A DNA stretch of 47,814 nt from a virus. Both the position numbers and the translations under genes were made by a program. Of the stretch, positions 1 to 6,910 are shown piece by piece; the first letter of the stretch is position 1; each line of letters starts with the position of its first letter. The notes beneath the pieces are model-generated. The model was not told where the DNA came from and made no database searches. It saw only the letters and a program-made list of their open reading frames with translations. The DNA is taken from positions 1 through 47,814 of the IMG/VR virus record IMGVR_UViG_3300036861_000447; one strand, 5' to 3'.

Positions 1-288
1 ATGCCGTTACACAAGGGAGAGGTTCGCTACCTCGGCCACCGGCCCGAATTGGAGGCTGGCCTGTACGCGATACGGCCCACCGATGGCACGCCTCCGATTC
101 CGCTTGGTCGCCTGATCGCGCAGGCGTCCGCGATGCTGGAGGCGCTGCGTAACCTCTACGACATTATCGAGAACGAGATCGGCTACCGATCCGACAGTGA
201 CGACGCGGGGGAACGGGAGTATGCGCGTCGCATGATCGCGGCCCGCGCCATCCTGCGCGCGGTGGAGGAGGAGCCGGTCACCCGGTAG
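1..288 (+). CDS. Small hypothetical protein, left-end allele (5' partial)
   Basis: Function unknown. The window opens at what reads as an internal ATG. The copy at 47181 begins four codons earlier behind a good Shine-Dalgarno, so this copy has probably lost its first four codons to the window edge. Residues 1-46 match the right-end copy apart from one base (position 127). The middle (bases 138-239) is unrelated, and the ARAILRAVEEE tail matches again. The ORF then reads into PVTR and stops two bases before the convergent gene ending at 291. It is one of two alleles of the same locus. Confidence 0.7.
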   Translation: MPLHKGEVRYLGHRPELEAGLYAIRPTDGTPPIPLGRLIAQASAMLEALRNLYDIIENEIGYRSDSDDAGEREYARRMIAARAILRAVEEEPVTR

Positions 289-290
289 GC

Positions 291-752
291 TCACGGCGTC
301 GGCCCCGGGGCGGCGAGGGCGGCCTCGTATCCGCAGTCGCACGGACCTGGGCTGCGCGGAATGTACACCCCATGCTTATTCAGCTTGCCGAACGTCGCGC
401 ACGGCCCAACGTGCCCACCATGCCTCCGCAGCGCCGCCTCCAGCCCCGCGACCCGCTCGCGCAGCGCGTCCCGCTCCCGTTGCACCTCCGCTAGCTGGGC
501 CTCGGCGGTCTCGGCGCGCTTCACGATCCATGCGAGCAGCTCGCCATAATCAGGCAACGTGTCATGTTTGCCGGTAGCCTTCGCCCACTGTTCAATCCAC
601 GGCTCCTCGCGCCGTCGCATCAGCGCGGCCAAATGCTCGTATTCGGCGAGGTCTTCTAGATGCGCCTTGATCGCCGCGTCCTTCTCTGCCAGCGCCGCGC
701 GGCAGGTGGCGTGGGGGTCGGCCGGCTCAGAGGACGTATCGCGTGGTCCCAT
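291..752 (-). CDS. Hypothetical coiled-coil protein with C-terminal Cys motif
   Basis: Last gene of the long minus-strand early operon. The 153-residue protein has a charged, heptad-like middle (about residues 20-105) followed by a tail with spaced cysteines (GPC, CDCGYEAA) that might bind metal. No function recognised. A partial second copy of its 3' end lies at 47674-47814. It follows the gene ending at 756 by three bases. Confidence 0.75.
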   Translation of the reverse strand: MGPRDTSSEPADPHATCRAALAEKDAAIKAHLEDLAEYEHLAALMRRREEPWIEQWAKATGKHDTLPDYGELLAWIVKRAETAEAQLAEVQRERDALRERVAGLEAALRRHGGHVGPCATFGKLNKHGVYIPRSPGPCDCGYEAALAAPGPTP

Positions 753-755
753 TCC

Positions 756-1100
756 TCACCCTCCCTCGCCCCTTGGATCGTCCGTGAACGCTACCGCACG
801 GCCCCGGTTGATCGCCTCAACCAACGCCGCAGCCTCGGCATCGGACTCAGCATAGACGCCAGAATCGGGACACCGATGCCACGCCCGCCATGCGCGGCGC
901 AGCCGCGCCCTCAGCGACCAGGGATTCTGCTGCTGGTCGGTGGTGAGGCGCTCCACCGTAAGCCAGCCGCCATCGGTGTGCTCCCCCTCAACCTTGATCG
1001 GCGGGTAGGCCCCGACGACAATCAAGCAATTGGTGCATTCCGTCTCCACGACGACGACGTGCCGCTCGCTTGGCCGTAGCCGGATTCCCTCGAAGCTCAC
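756..1100 (-). CDS. Hypothetical protein
   Basis: 114 residues. GTG start chosen because it overlaps the TGA of the upstream gene as GTGA (1097-1100); the frame is open further upstream but would bury the neighbour. The sequence has a CTNC pair near residue 23 and an Ala-rich C-terminal helix. No family recognised. Confidence 0.65.
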   Translation of the reverse strand: MSFEGIRLRPSERHVVVVETECTNCLIVVGAYPPIKVEGEHTDGGWLTVERLTTDQQQNPWSLRARLRRAWRAWHRCPDSGVYAESDAEAAALVEAINRGRAVAFTDDPRGEGG

Positions 1101-1384
1101 CCCGCCCCTCCATCCCGCGCGGCCCACGCCCGTTCGAGCGCCGCATAGTTCGGGAAGCACCGCTTCTCGCCAAACAGGAGCATGGCGACGTAACCAGGAT
1201 GCGAAGTCCCGTTCGCCTTGGGCGACGTGCCGTCCTCCCACTCGCGGGCCTGCCGGAGCCACAGCTCGCGGTCGGCCTCGAAGCCGGGTGACCCGCAAAA
1301 GGGGCAATGCGGGATCGGCCCCGCGTTGAAGATCACGCCGGACCGCGCGCGTGTCGTCCCGGGACTGGGGTCACGCTCGTTCAT
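1097..1384 (-). CDS. Hypothetical protein with CPFCGS zinc knuckle
   Basis: 95 residues starting MNERDPSPG. A CPFCGSPGF motif near residue 28 followed by aromatic-rich sequence resembles the restriction-alleviation (Lar-like) and short zinc-finger proteins common in phage early operons. A second Cys pair is not obvious, so metal binding is uncertain. Start overlaps the end of the preceding 28-codon gene by 14 bp. Confidence 0.7.
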   Translation of the reverse strand: MNERDPSPGTTRARSGVIFNAGPIPHCPFCGSPGFEADRELWLRQAREWEDGTSPKANGTSHPGYVAMLLFGEKRCFPNYAALERAWAARDGGAG

Positions 1385-1457
1385 CTGCCGGAGCCAAGTC
1401 CCAATCGCCGGTCCAAAACGTACACATCCCGTAGAAGACGTCGGACTCACGTGCCAT
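1371..1457 (-). CDS. 28-residue hypothetical peptide
   Basis: MARESDVFYGMCTFWTGDWD-type microprotein rich in aromatic and acidic residues. Its ATG lies inside the last codons of the upstream gene and its stop lies inside the downstream one, the coupling pattern seen throughout this operon. Support is positional only. Confidence 0.45.
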   Translation of the reverse strand: MARESDVFYGMCTFWTGDWDLAPADERA

Positions 1458-1746
1458 CGGCCCCCTCCCGCGCGGCGCGGGCCAGCGGCAACCCGAGAGC
1501 CACCCGAAGATCGCGGTAATGGACGCAGATACCAGGGCCGTCATGCTGGCAGTCGTGCCAAAGCGCACGACCAGCTTCGACCGCTATCTCATACTTGATT
1601 CGCCACTCTGATCTCGGGCCGGTCTGCTGCTGGCCCTTGGCGTGCCCACAGACTTCGCAGCCTTCAGGCGCCGCCAGGGCGGGGGGCGGGGTGGCCGCGC
1701 GAGCAGCCTCCGCCAAGCGGCGAAGACCACACGGTTTCTCGATCAT
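1447..1746 (-). CDS. Hypothetical protein with CEVCG motif
   Basis: 99 residues beginning MIEKPCGLRRL. Contains a single CEVCGHAKG knuckle near residue 30 and a later C/H-containing segment (HDCQHDGPGICVHY) that could complete a metal site. Start set by ATGA overlap with the upstream gene. Its last codons share a roughly 30-bp GC-rich stretch with 46342-46370. Confidence 0.7.
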   Translation of the reverse strand: MIEKPCGLRRLAEAARAATPPPALAAPEGCEVCGHAKGQQQTGPRSEWRIKYEIAVEAGRALWHDCQHDGPGICVHYRDLRVALGLPLARAAREGADGT

Positions 1747-2003
1747 CCCGCCTCCCTGAAGTTGCCGGTGCGCTTCCTGCTGACCAGGTCGTCTTTCACC
1801 TCCGCCAGCGTCCCCGGCCAGTGGGTCAGCGTGGCCGACCGCACGTCGTTGCCCTGGTGGGCCAAGCGCGTCACGAAGGCCCGCGCCGCGCAGTCCGGGC
1901 AGTGCGTCGAGCCGCACTGGTCCTGCACCTCCTCGCCGTCCTTCACGTCCCGCTGGCAGCCGTGTCCACCCACCGCGTCGATCACGATTCGGTAGTTGCC
2001 CAT
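1743..2003 (-). CDS. Hypothetical Cys/His-containing protein
   Basis: 86 residues (MGNYRIVIDAVGGHGCQRDV start). AGGAGG sits 8-10 bases before the ATG. CGSTHCPDCAARAFV (residues 30-44) is a plausible zinc knuckle. The pattern HGCxR near residue 14 resembles small proteins common in phage early regions, but no function can be given. Confidence 0.75.
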   Translation of the reverse strand: MGNYRIVIDAVGGHGCQRDVKDGEEVQDQCGSTHCPDCAARAFVTRLAHQGNDVRSATLTHWPGTLAEVKDDLVSRKRTGNFREAG

Positions 2004-2069
2004 CGTCTCGCCTCCTGTTGGTTAAGGTTCACTGCTCCCCGCCCGCTCACGGCTCACGCCGGGCTGGCC

Positions 2070-2300
2070 TCAGGCGACCCGCCGTCCCCGGCAGAAAACG
2101 CCGTACTCGATGAGTCCACCGTGCGCGGACTTCTGATGCTCAATAACCGTTCTCGCAATCTCCAGCGTGTCCACGTATTCGATACTCTGCCACCGAGAAA
2201 ACTTGCGGACGCGACGAACCTGAGAGACGGTACCGCGCTCATGTAGCTCCAGCCACCGTCGCTTGACGATGTAGGCGGCGCCGAATTTCTTCCCGCTCAC
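2070..2300 (-). CDS. Small basic hypothetical protein
   Basis: 76 residues from a GTG that overlaps the upstream TGA (GTGA). Sequence is basic and mixed alpha/beta in appearance (KKFGAAYIVKRRWLELHERG). No family recognised. An overlapping 62-codon ORF in another frame is judged a shadow. Confidence 0.6.
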   Translation of the reverse strand: MSGKKFGAAYIVKRRWLELHERGTVSQVRRVRKFSRWQSIEYVDTLEIARTVIEHQKSAHGGLIEYGVFCRGRRVA

Positions 2301-2809
2301 GTCCCCGTCCCCTCCGGCCCCCGGCGAAGGGCCCGAATCGCCGCCGCGATCTTCACGGGCTCGGTGCAGAACACCCGAGGCAAGAACGAGGCTTGCTCGT
2401 GCCGCACCTCGGGCCATTCCTCCGCGATCTTCGCGCACCGCTCCCGCTCCGCCCGGGTGGCGCGGGCGAGTAGCGTCTCTAGGGCCGCGGTCAGTTCCTT
2501 CACCACATCCGCTCGCATCGGCGGGACCGCGATGGCCCCCCAGCGCAGCTCAAACTTCTCCACAATCTCCCGCGCCGCCTCGGCCGCGATGACCGCCTCG
2601 ACGGCCAAGGCCTCCGTGAGCCAGGTCCCCCGCTCAGGCCGCACCGCCCCCTCAGCAACACGCTGGATAATGGCCTGGAGCTGATACCACTGCTCCGGCG
2701 CGAGGCGGGGCGTAATGTGCCGGGCATCGTCCAGGGCGATGGCCAAGAGCGATACAGCCAGGGCCCGCGCCGCCTCGGCCGGGGTGGGGGCCAGTGGGCA
2801 CTCACTCAT
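2297..2809 (-). CDS. Hypothetical helical protein
   Basis: 170 residues starting MSECPLAPTPAEAARAL, predicted almost entirely helical with an RAERERCAKIAEE segment near residues 118-130. That pattern is frequent in small phage early proteins of unknown role. The ATG lies within the last three codons of the upstream gene. Confidence 0.75.
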   Translation of the reverse strand: MSECPLAPTPAEAARALAVSLLAIALDDARHITPRLAPEQWYQLQAIIQRVAEGAVRPERGTWLTEALAVEAVIAAEAAREIVEKFELRWGAIAVPPMRADVVKELTAALETLLARATRAERERCAKIAEEWPEVRHEQASFLPRVFCTEPVKIAAAIRALRRGPEGTGT

Positions 2810-3113
2810 CGCCAGGCCCACGGCGGAGGGCCGCATCCAACCGCTTCACGATCCGACACTTCTTGCAGGCTCGTTCGTCCGCCACCAAGTCATGTTCAAA
2901 GGGGTGATGTAGGATCAGCCCGCGCGCGTCACGAAGTAGCTCCCGCTCCGCCTGGACGGCGCGGGCCAGGGCCGCGGCGCCATGCCGAATCAGCAACGCT
3001 TCCAGGGCTCTCCGCCCAAGCATGATGAAGACGAGCGTGGCCGCCGTATTGCCCAACTCGTCGTCCGACATGTCCTTGATCCGATCCCGCACCCGAGCGC
3101 TGAACTTAGCCAT
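2802..3113 (-). CDS. Hypothetical protein with CKKC motif
   Basis: 103 residues starting MAKFSARVRDRIKDMSDDEL. Mostly helical, with an ACKKCRIV knuckle and an HH pair near the C-terminus (HHPFEHDL), so a zinc site is possible. Start overlaps the previous gene's TAA by eight bases. Confidence 0.7.
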   Translation of the reverse strand: MAKFSARVRDRIKDMSDDELGNTAATLVFIMLGRRALEALLIRHGAAALARAVQAERELLRDARGLILHHPFEHDLVADERACKKCRIVKRLDAALRRGPGDE

Positions 3114-3219
3114 GATGAGCCCGGGCCAGCGCGACCATCGCATCACGCCGGGCAAACCATTGCTCTGGCGAGTACCCCAGACCAATCCGTTCGTGATCGG
3201 CTTCTAGCCACGCCAGCAC
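3106..3219 (-). CDS. 37-residue hypothetical protein
   Basis: GTG-started microprotein with sequence LAWLEADHERIGLGYSPEQW near its start. It fills the gap between two neighbours and ends in a TAA overlapping the next ATG. The amino-acid composition looks coding. No function recognised. Confidence 0.5.
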   Translation of the reverse strand: MLAWLEADHERIGLGYSPEQWFARRDAMVALARAHHG

Positions 3220-3227
3220 CGCCTGTG

Positions 3228-3503
3228 CTAGCTCCGCGAGCCCGGCTCTGCCGGCAGTACATCCAGCCCCAGCTCGACCACCCGCCGTACCTCGTCAATC
3301 AGGGAGTCAAGGGCGTTGTCGAGGGTGAATTTGGACGGTCCACGCCCGTTATAGTCACGGGCGCACTCACTCTCCGCATGCCACGCTTCCTCCGCCAAGC
3401 GTTCGAGCGCCCAGCGGAGTTCGACCAGCTTCGGCACCGGCCCCGCGCTTGTCCCCATCGTCCCCCCCTGCATGGCCAGCTCGATCGCCGAGCGGTCAGC
3501 CAT
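3228..3503 (-). CDS. Hypothetical protein
   Basis: 91 residues (MADRSAIELAMQGG start), helical and acidic. The region from residue 25 on (LVELRWALERLAEEAWHAE) looks like a short coiled coil. Overlaps the upstream gene by eight bases. Confidence 0.7.
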   Translation of the reverse strand: MADRSAIELAMQGGTMGTSAGPVPKLVELRWALERLAEEAWHAESECARDYNGRGPSKFTLDNALDSLIDEVRRVVELGLDVLPAEPGSRS

Positions 3504-3732
3504 GCCGTCGCGCCCCTCCCGCGCCGACCCTCGGAATCGGCGCCACCCCTCGGTTCGCCGCGGCCATTCCGTCGAGCCCGATCTTTCGGAGGATCAGCCA
3601 GCAGTCGCGCGCCGTCGGCGGCGTGGCCTGGATCTCGTCCGACTCGTTCCACTCGCGCATGTAACAAGCCATGGCGTAGATGCGCCGCCAGTCAGCCCGG
3701 GTCAGTCTGAGGCGAGTCCGCAGGACCCTCAT
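3496..3732 (-). CDS. Hypothetical protein
   Basis: 78 residues starting MRVLRTRLRLTRADWRRIYA; basic, Trp/Tyr-rich N-terminus and a Gly/Arg-rich end. ATGA overlap with the upstream gene fixes the start. Not recognised. Confidence 0.65.
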   Translation of the reverse strand: MRVLRTRLRLTRADWRRIYAMACYMREWNESDEIQATPPTARDCWLILRKIGLDGMAAANRGVAPIPRVGAGGARRHG

Positions 3733-3905
3733 GCCGCCCGCGCCACCCGCTCGAGCCGCTGCTCCACGCTCGCCAGAAGGCACGCCCGCTCAGGACTCGG
3801 GGGGCACCCGGCGTAGAGGGCCGCGTAGTACGTCGCCAGGACGGCGGCGTCGGTCGCGCGGGCGACCCAGCGGAACGCAGGGGCCCAAGAGGGGCAGGAG
3901 GTCAT
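3729..3905 (-). CDS. Small hypothetical protein
   Basis: 58 residues (MTSCPSWAPAFRWVARATDA start), Ala-rich and helical with three cysteines. ATGA overlap with the upstream gene. Function unknown. Confidence 0.65.
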   Translation of the reverse strand: MTSCPSWAPAFRWVARATDAAVLATYYAALYAGCPPSPERACLLASVEQRLERVARAA

Positions 3906-4543
3906 GGCGGCGGCGGATTGGTCAAGTTGTGGGTGTAGTAGGTGAATGTCTTCCCAAAGCAGGAGAATGCCTGCGGCCCTGGCGCGGCGCACCGCCGACA
4001 CTTGAAGGCGTGAGATGACGGGTCGGGTTCCCAGTCGTGGGCGCACGGCGGGGTCGGAGCGACGGGGGCCGGCTCAATCGGCACCCCATAGGCGGCGGCG
4101 AGCGCGTCCAGGGCCGTCGCCACGCGGGGGAAGCCCGGCGGGCGCGGGGTCATCGCCCGAAAGAGGCTGACCGGGTAGGCGTACTCTGCCCGGTAGCCGT
4201 CGTCATGCTCGATCACCCGTCCCCACAGGGCCACCCGCCCCCCGACACAGCCGGGCCAGGGCCCGAACCGGGGGGCCTTGAGTGCGTAGATGCCGCACGA
4301 GCAGCCTGGCGCGGCGACGTGGTGGGTCACCCCCTGATTCAGGCAGATCCCTGCCAGGGGCTCCCCCGCGGGCCACACGGTCTCAGTGCTGGTGCTTTTG
4401 AGCCGCCCGTCCCACACATACCACGCCCGATACGCCACGGTCGGCCCCGCGACCAACTCGACCGGAAGCACGGGTGGCTGCGGCCGGTCGGCGTTGAAGT
4501 CGGCCCAATTTATGGTCTTCGTCGAGATCCCCAAGATCCTCAC
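3902..4543 (-). CDS. Hypothetical protein with GCSCGIYALK motif
   Basis: 213 residues, GTG start overlapping the upstream TGA. The signature is HHVAAPGCSCGIYALK around residues 74-89, preceded by a W-rich beta segment and followed by a Cys knuckle (CRRCAAP) near residue 182. The HxxPxxxCxCGIYA pattern recurs in uncharacterised phage and bacterial proteins and suggests a metal or redox site. No biochemical role can be assigned. Confidence 0.7.
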   Translation of the reverse strand: MRILGISTKTINWADFNADRPQPPVLPVELVAGPTVAYRAWYVWDGRLKSTSTETVWPAGEPLAGICLNQGVTHHVAAPGCSCGIYALKAPRFGPWPGCVGGRVALWGRVIEHDDGYRAEYAYPVSLFRAMTPRPPGFPRVATALDALAAAYGVPIEPAPVAPTPPCAHDWEPDPSSHAFKCRRCAAPGPQAFSCFGKTFTYYTHNLTNPPPP

Positions 4544-4674
4544 CGCTCCGCCTCCTGTTCCTCGGGCGCCGCCGCGGGGACCATCGGCGCCGCGTCCGGT
4601 TTGGTCTCAGGGGCTGGCGCCGGCCACTGGACGGGTTCCACGGTCAACTCGCGCAACTCCTTCCCGAGATACAT
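4540..4674 (-). CDS. 44-residue hypothetical protein
   Basis: MYLGKELRELTVEPVQWPAP-type protein with an Ala/Pro/Glu-rich C-terminus. GAGGAG lies about eight bases before the ATG, and the stop overlaps the next GTG start (GTGA). Probably real; role unknown. Confidence 0.6.
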   Translation of the reverse strand: MYLGKELRELTVEPVQWPAPAPETKPDAAPMVPAAAPEEQEAER

Positions 4675-4704
4675 GGGGGTCTCCTCTCTGGCCCTAGGAG
4701 GGGG

Positions 4705-5109
4705 TCACGGGGCGAGCGCCACCGTGATCGCCACGCCCGGGATCTCCGCCTTCGCGGGATCGGCGTAGGCTTTCGCCAGCCGCAGCTCGACCACCTGGGC
4801 GTCGTTCACGAACACGATCCCCTGGAGCACGTCGAGCAGTCCCTTGGCGCAATTCTCCAGATCGGGCCGCGTGAGCGGATAGCGGTCCCGCCGCCGGGTC
4901 TTCGGGCGCGCGCGGAAGAAGAACAGACTGACCGTGAGCGGCCCCTCCAGGAGTGCCACCGGTCGCTGGCCTTGGGCCGCGAGCGCGATCCGATTCGACC
5001 ACTCCATGTGCCGACGGACCGGGAAGACGCGGCCACCCGCCCGGACGACGCTGCCGGTCTGCGTGGTCTTCGGCTCGCCGGCCACGAACAGGGACCACGG
5101 CGCGGCCAG
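4705..5109 (-). CDS. rusA: RusA-like Holliday junction resolvase
   Basis: Family knowledge: RusA dimers cut four-way DNA junctions formed in recombination or replication. Seen here: a FVAGEPKTTQTG beta-strand start, then RPDLENCAKGLLDVLQG and VNDAQVVE, which match the RusA core. Candidate metal-binding acids are D83, D93 and D103 in this numbering. The size, about 134 residues, suits the family (about 120). There is no ATG: a CTG at 5109 has GAGG just upstream, and a GTG at 5085 would cut into the first strand. It lies 13 bp after the RAMP-like gene and close to the exonuclease and SSB-like genes. Confidence 0.85.
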   Translation of the reverse strand: MAAPWSLFVAGEPKTTQTGSVVRAGGRVFPVRRHMEWSNRIALAAQGQRPVALLEGPLTVSLFFFRARPKTRRRDRYPLTRPDLENCAKGLLDVLQGIVFVNDAQVVELRLAKAYADPAKAEIPGVAITVALAP

Positions 5110-5122
5110 GTGGCGCCTCAGG

Positions 5123-5767
5123 TTACTCGGCCCAGCGGACAATCTGAAACCGCCCCCACCCCAACTTGCGACTCGCCCCCACCCCGATTTCCTGCCCGGC
5201 CCACGCGATGAATTGCTTGGCCCGCGGCGCCAGGTCCGCTGAGACCAGCGACAGGCCGCCGACCGCCGTGACGTCGGTGAGGTACTCATCGCTCCGCAAC
5301 CCGCGCTGGTTCGAGAGCGTGTTGCCGGTGCCCGACTTCACGACCACGAACCGCTCCCACACGCCATCCGCCTTCGTCCGGCCGGTCCGGCAATCCTCCC
5401 AGGTCAGCAGCGTGCGGATTTGCTCCGGCCGGGCCAAGCGGACGGCGGCCGGCGCCAAGTCGGCGGCCTGGGCCATCAGGCCGTGCAGCTGATGCGCCGG
5501 AATCACGATCTCCGCGGGGTCGCCCGGCAAGCCCACGTCTGCCGCTGTGTACCAGGCGCGGGCCGCGCGGAGTTCCAGGGCTCGATAGTCCTCCACGCTG
5601 AGGGCCTTCGCCGTCAGGTAGCTGGTCAGCGCCTTTTGGCGTTTGTCCAATGAGCGGGCGCGATTGAGCCCGCTTTCTTTCTGCACCGTGATGAGGCGTT
5701 CCCGCTCGGGCCAATACGGATGGGCGATGTAGCCCTTGGCGAACTGGAGGGTGACGGCGATCCGCAT
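5123..5767 (-). CDS. RAMP-like phage protein of unknown function
   Basis: 214 residues. The N-terminus (MRIAVTLQFAKGYI) is a short beta-strand. Residues 87-100 (IVIPAHQLHGLMAQ) resemble the 'acceptable site, then helix' segment of RAMP-fold proteins. Residues 194-209 carry a glycine-rich loop, IGVGASRKLGWGRFQI, like the G-loop of Cas5/6/7-type RAMP domains. A widespread uncharacterised phage family ends in a comparable GxGxxxxxGxGRF motif, so this is more likely a phage relative than a CRISPR effector; no other Cas gene is present. AAAGGAG precedes the ATG. RusA follows. Confidence 0.55.
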   Translation of the reverse strand: MRIAVTLQFAKGYIAHPYWPERERLITVQKESGLNRARSLDKRQKALTSYLTAKALSVEDYRALELRAARAWYTAADVGLPGDPAEIVIPAHQLHGLMAQAADLAPAAVRLARPEQIRTLLTWEDCRTGRTKADGVWERFVVVKSGTGNTLSNQRGLRSDEYLTDVTAVGGLSLVSADLAPRAKQFIAWAGQEIGVGASRKLGWGRFQIVRWAE

Positions 5768-5976
5768 GGGGGAGGCTCCTTTCGGTCTGGCGAAGGCGTT
5801 GGCGGTGGCGCTGGCGTAGGCGTGGGCGATGGCGGCGGCGTAGGCGAAGGCGATGGCGCTGGCGTGGGCGCAGGCGACGGCGGGGGCGACGGCGCAGGCG
5901 AAGGCGGCGGCGCTGGCGCAGGCGTTGGCGAAGACGTCGGCAGGGGCGTAGGCGTCGGCGTGGACGGCTGGGTCAT
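5626..5976 (-). CDS. Proline-rich low-complexity ORF (doubtful)
   Basis: ORF starting MTQPSTPTPTPLPTS, with about 60 residues of alternating X-Pro, then running out of frame 142 bp into the RAMP-like gene. No good ribosome site precedes it, and the frame after the repeat looks non-coding. It could be a short Pro-rich linker peptide, a former N-terminal extension of the downstream gene separated by a frameshift, or simply the by-product of the hexamer repeat. Confidence 0.3.
   Translation of the reverse strand: MTQPSTPTPTPLPTSSPTPAPAPPPSPAPSPPPSPAPTPAPSPSPTPPPSPTPTPAPPPTPSPDRKEPPPCGSPSPSSSPRATSPIRIGPSGNASSRCRKKAGSIAPAHWTNAKRR
5789..5972. repeat. Degenerate GGCGNN hexamer tandem array
   Basis: About 30 consecutive units of the form GGCG plus two variable bases (read on the plus strand) fill the space between two early genes. 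In the minus frame they encode X-Pro dipeptides and on the plus strand X-Gly dipeptides. Such arrays can change length by slippage. Confidence 0.85.
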
Positions 5977-6012
5977 CGGCGCGGCGTCAGGGCCCCAGGA
6001 GGGGCGGGGAGG

Positions 6013-6303
6013 TCATCGGGGAGTCGCCACCTGTGCAGTGCCTGCCGCATTGGGCCTAGACGCCCCCTGGGGTTCGCTGGCACTCGGCTGGGCCGCGACT
6101 TTCGCCTGAGCCCGTCTCTCTGCCCCTCGGCGGCTGGCCGCCCGGCGCGCCGCTCCGGCCCCCGAGAGGCACCGACCGCATACATAATCGCGGGGTTGCT
6201 CGACCTGGTAGGGCCACCGCATCTCCCCACACGCGCTGCACTCGACTTCCCACGTCTGCGCGGCTTGGTGTCGAACACATCCGCATAATGGGCAAGTTGC
6301 CAC
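6013..6303 (-). CDS. Two-knuckle zinc-ribbon protein
   Basis: 96 residues from a GTG at 6303, with AAAGG about ten bases upstream; a TTG at 6336 in frame is less likely. Cysteine pairs CPLCGC, CSACGEM and CGRCLSG lie in the first 50 residues, enough for one or two zinc ribbons. A basic, Ala-rich tail follows. Probably binds nucleic acid; exact role unknown. Confidence 0.65.
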   Translation of the reverse strand: MATCPLCGCVRHQAAQTWEVECSACGEMRWPYQVEQPRDYVCGRCLSGAGAARRAASRRGAERRAQAKVAAQPSASEPQGASRPNAAGTAQVATPR

Positions 6304-6379
6304 GGTTATTTCGCCTTTCTCGGCTCGGAGTTGCAAAGGTGACCAGCCCTGTCGCGCCCCATCGCCGTCACCTGCTGAC

Positions 6380-6910
6380 TCACCCCACCCTCGGGTCGGC
6401 CGGGACGGCCTTGCGCCGCTCGGGCAGGCGGCGAGGGGCGGCCATCTGCGCCGCCCCGGCGAGGGGCGCCCACCGCCGCTGCTGCTGCGCCAGCCGCCGG
6501 GCCACGACGTCGGGGGGGTCCACCACGAAGCCCCGGTTGTTGATCCGCCACGCGGGGTCCCCCGGAGGGCGGATCACGCAGCTCACGACGTTGCACGGGG
6601 TCGCCGCCGCCTCACCCGGCTCTCCGTGGACCCACCCCCACAAGGCCTCTGCCGGGTAATGCGTCCAGTCCGAGCAGTAGCGGAGGCGCCGGACCTCGAG
6701 CCACCCGTCGAACGCCTCCCGGCGGTCCCGGGTGCGGGGATCGTCCTCGACCACGGCGTGCCACCCGCAGAGCCACCGGTGCGGTGGGGCTATCCGCTTG
6801 CTCGAATCGCCCGGCATGAGGCAACCGCGGGAGCCGTAGACCCACGCGCAGCCCCGGGGGCCGCTCCGCTCAGGGCCGGGGTCGGTCTCGGAAGGCTTGC
6901 GTCTGGGCAC
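6380..6910 (-). CDS. Hypothetical Cys/Trp-rich protein
   Basis: 176 residues, GTG start, overlapping the 3' end of the replication gene by 41 bp. Contains scattered Cys, His and Trp (RWLCGWHAVVEDDPRTRDRR) and an Arg-rich end. It resembles no family I know. Long overlap and basic tail make the exact ends uncertain. Confidence 0.6.
   Translation of the reverse strand: MPRRKPSETDPGPERSGPRGCAWVYGSRGCLMPGDSSKRIAPPHRWLCGWHAVVEDDPRTRDRREAFDGWLEVRRLRYCSDWTHYPAEALWGWVHGEPGEAAATPCNVVSCVIRPPGDPAWRINNRGFVVDPPDVVARRLAQQQRRWAPLAGAAQMAAPRRLPERRKAVPADPRVG

Noticed and set aside
5123-5767. Full CRISPR-Cas system suggested by the RAMP-like gene
   Set aside because: No repeat-spacer array and no other Cas gene in the window.
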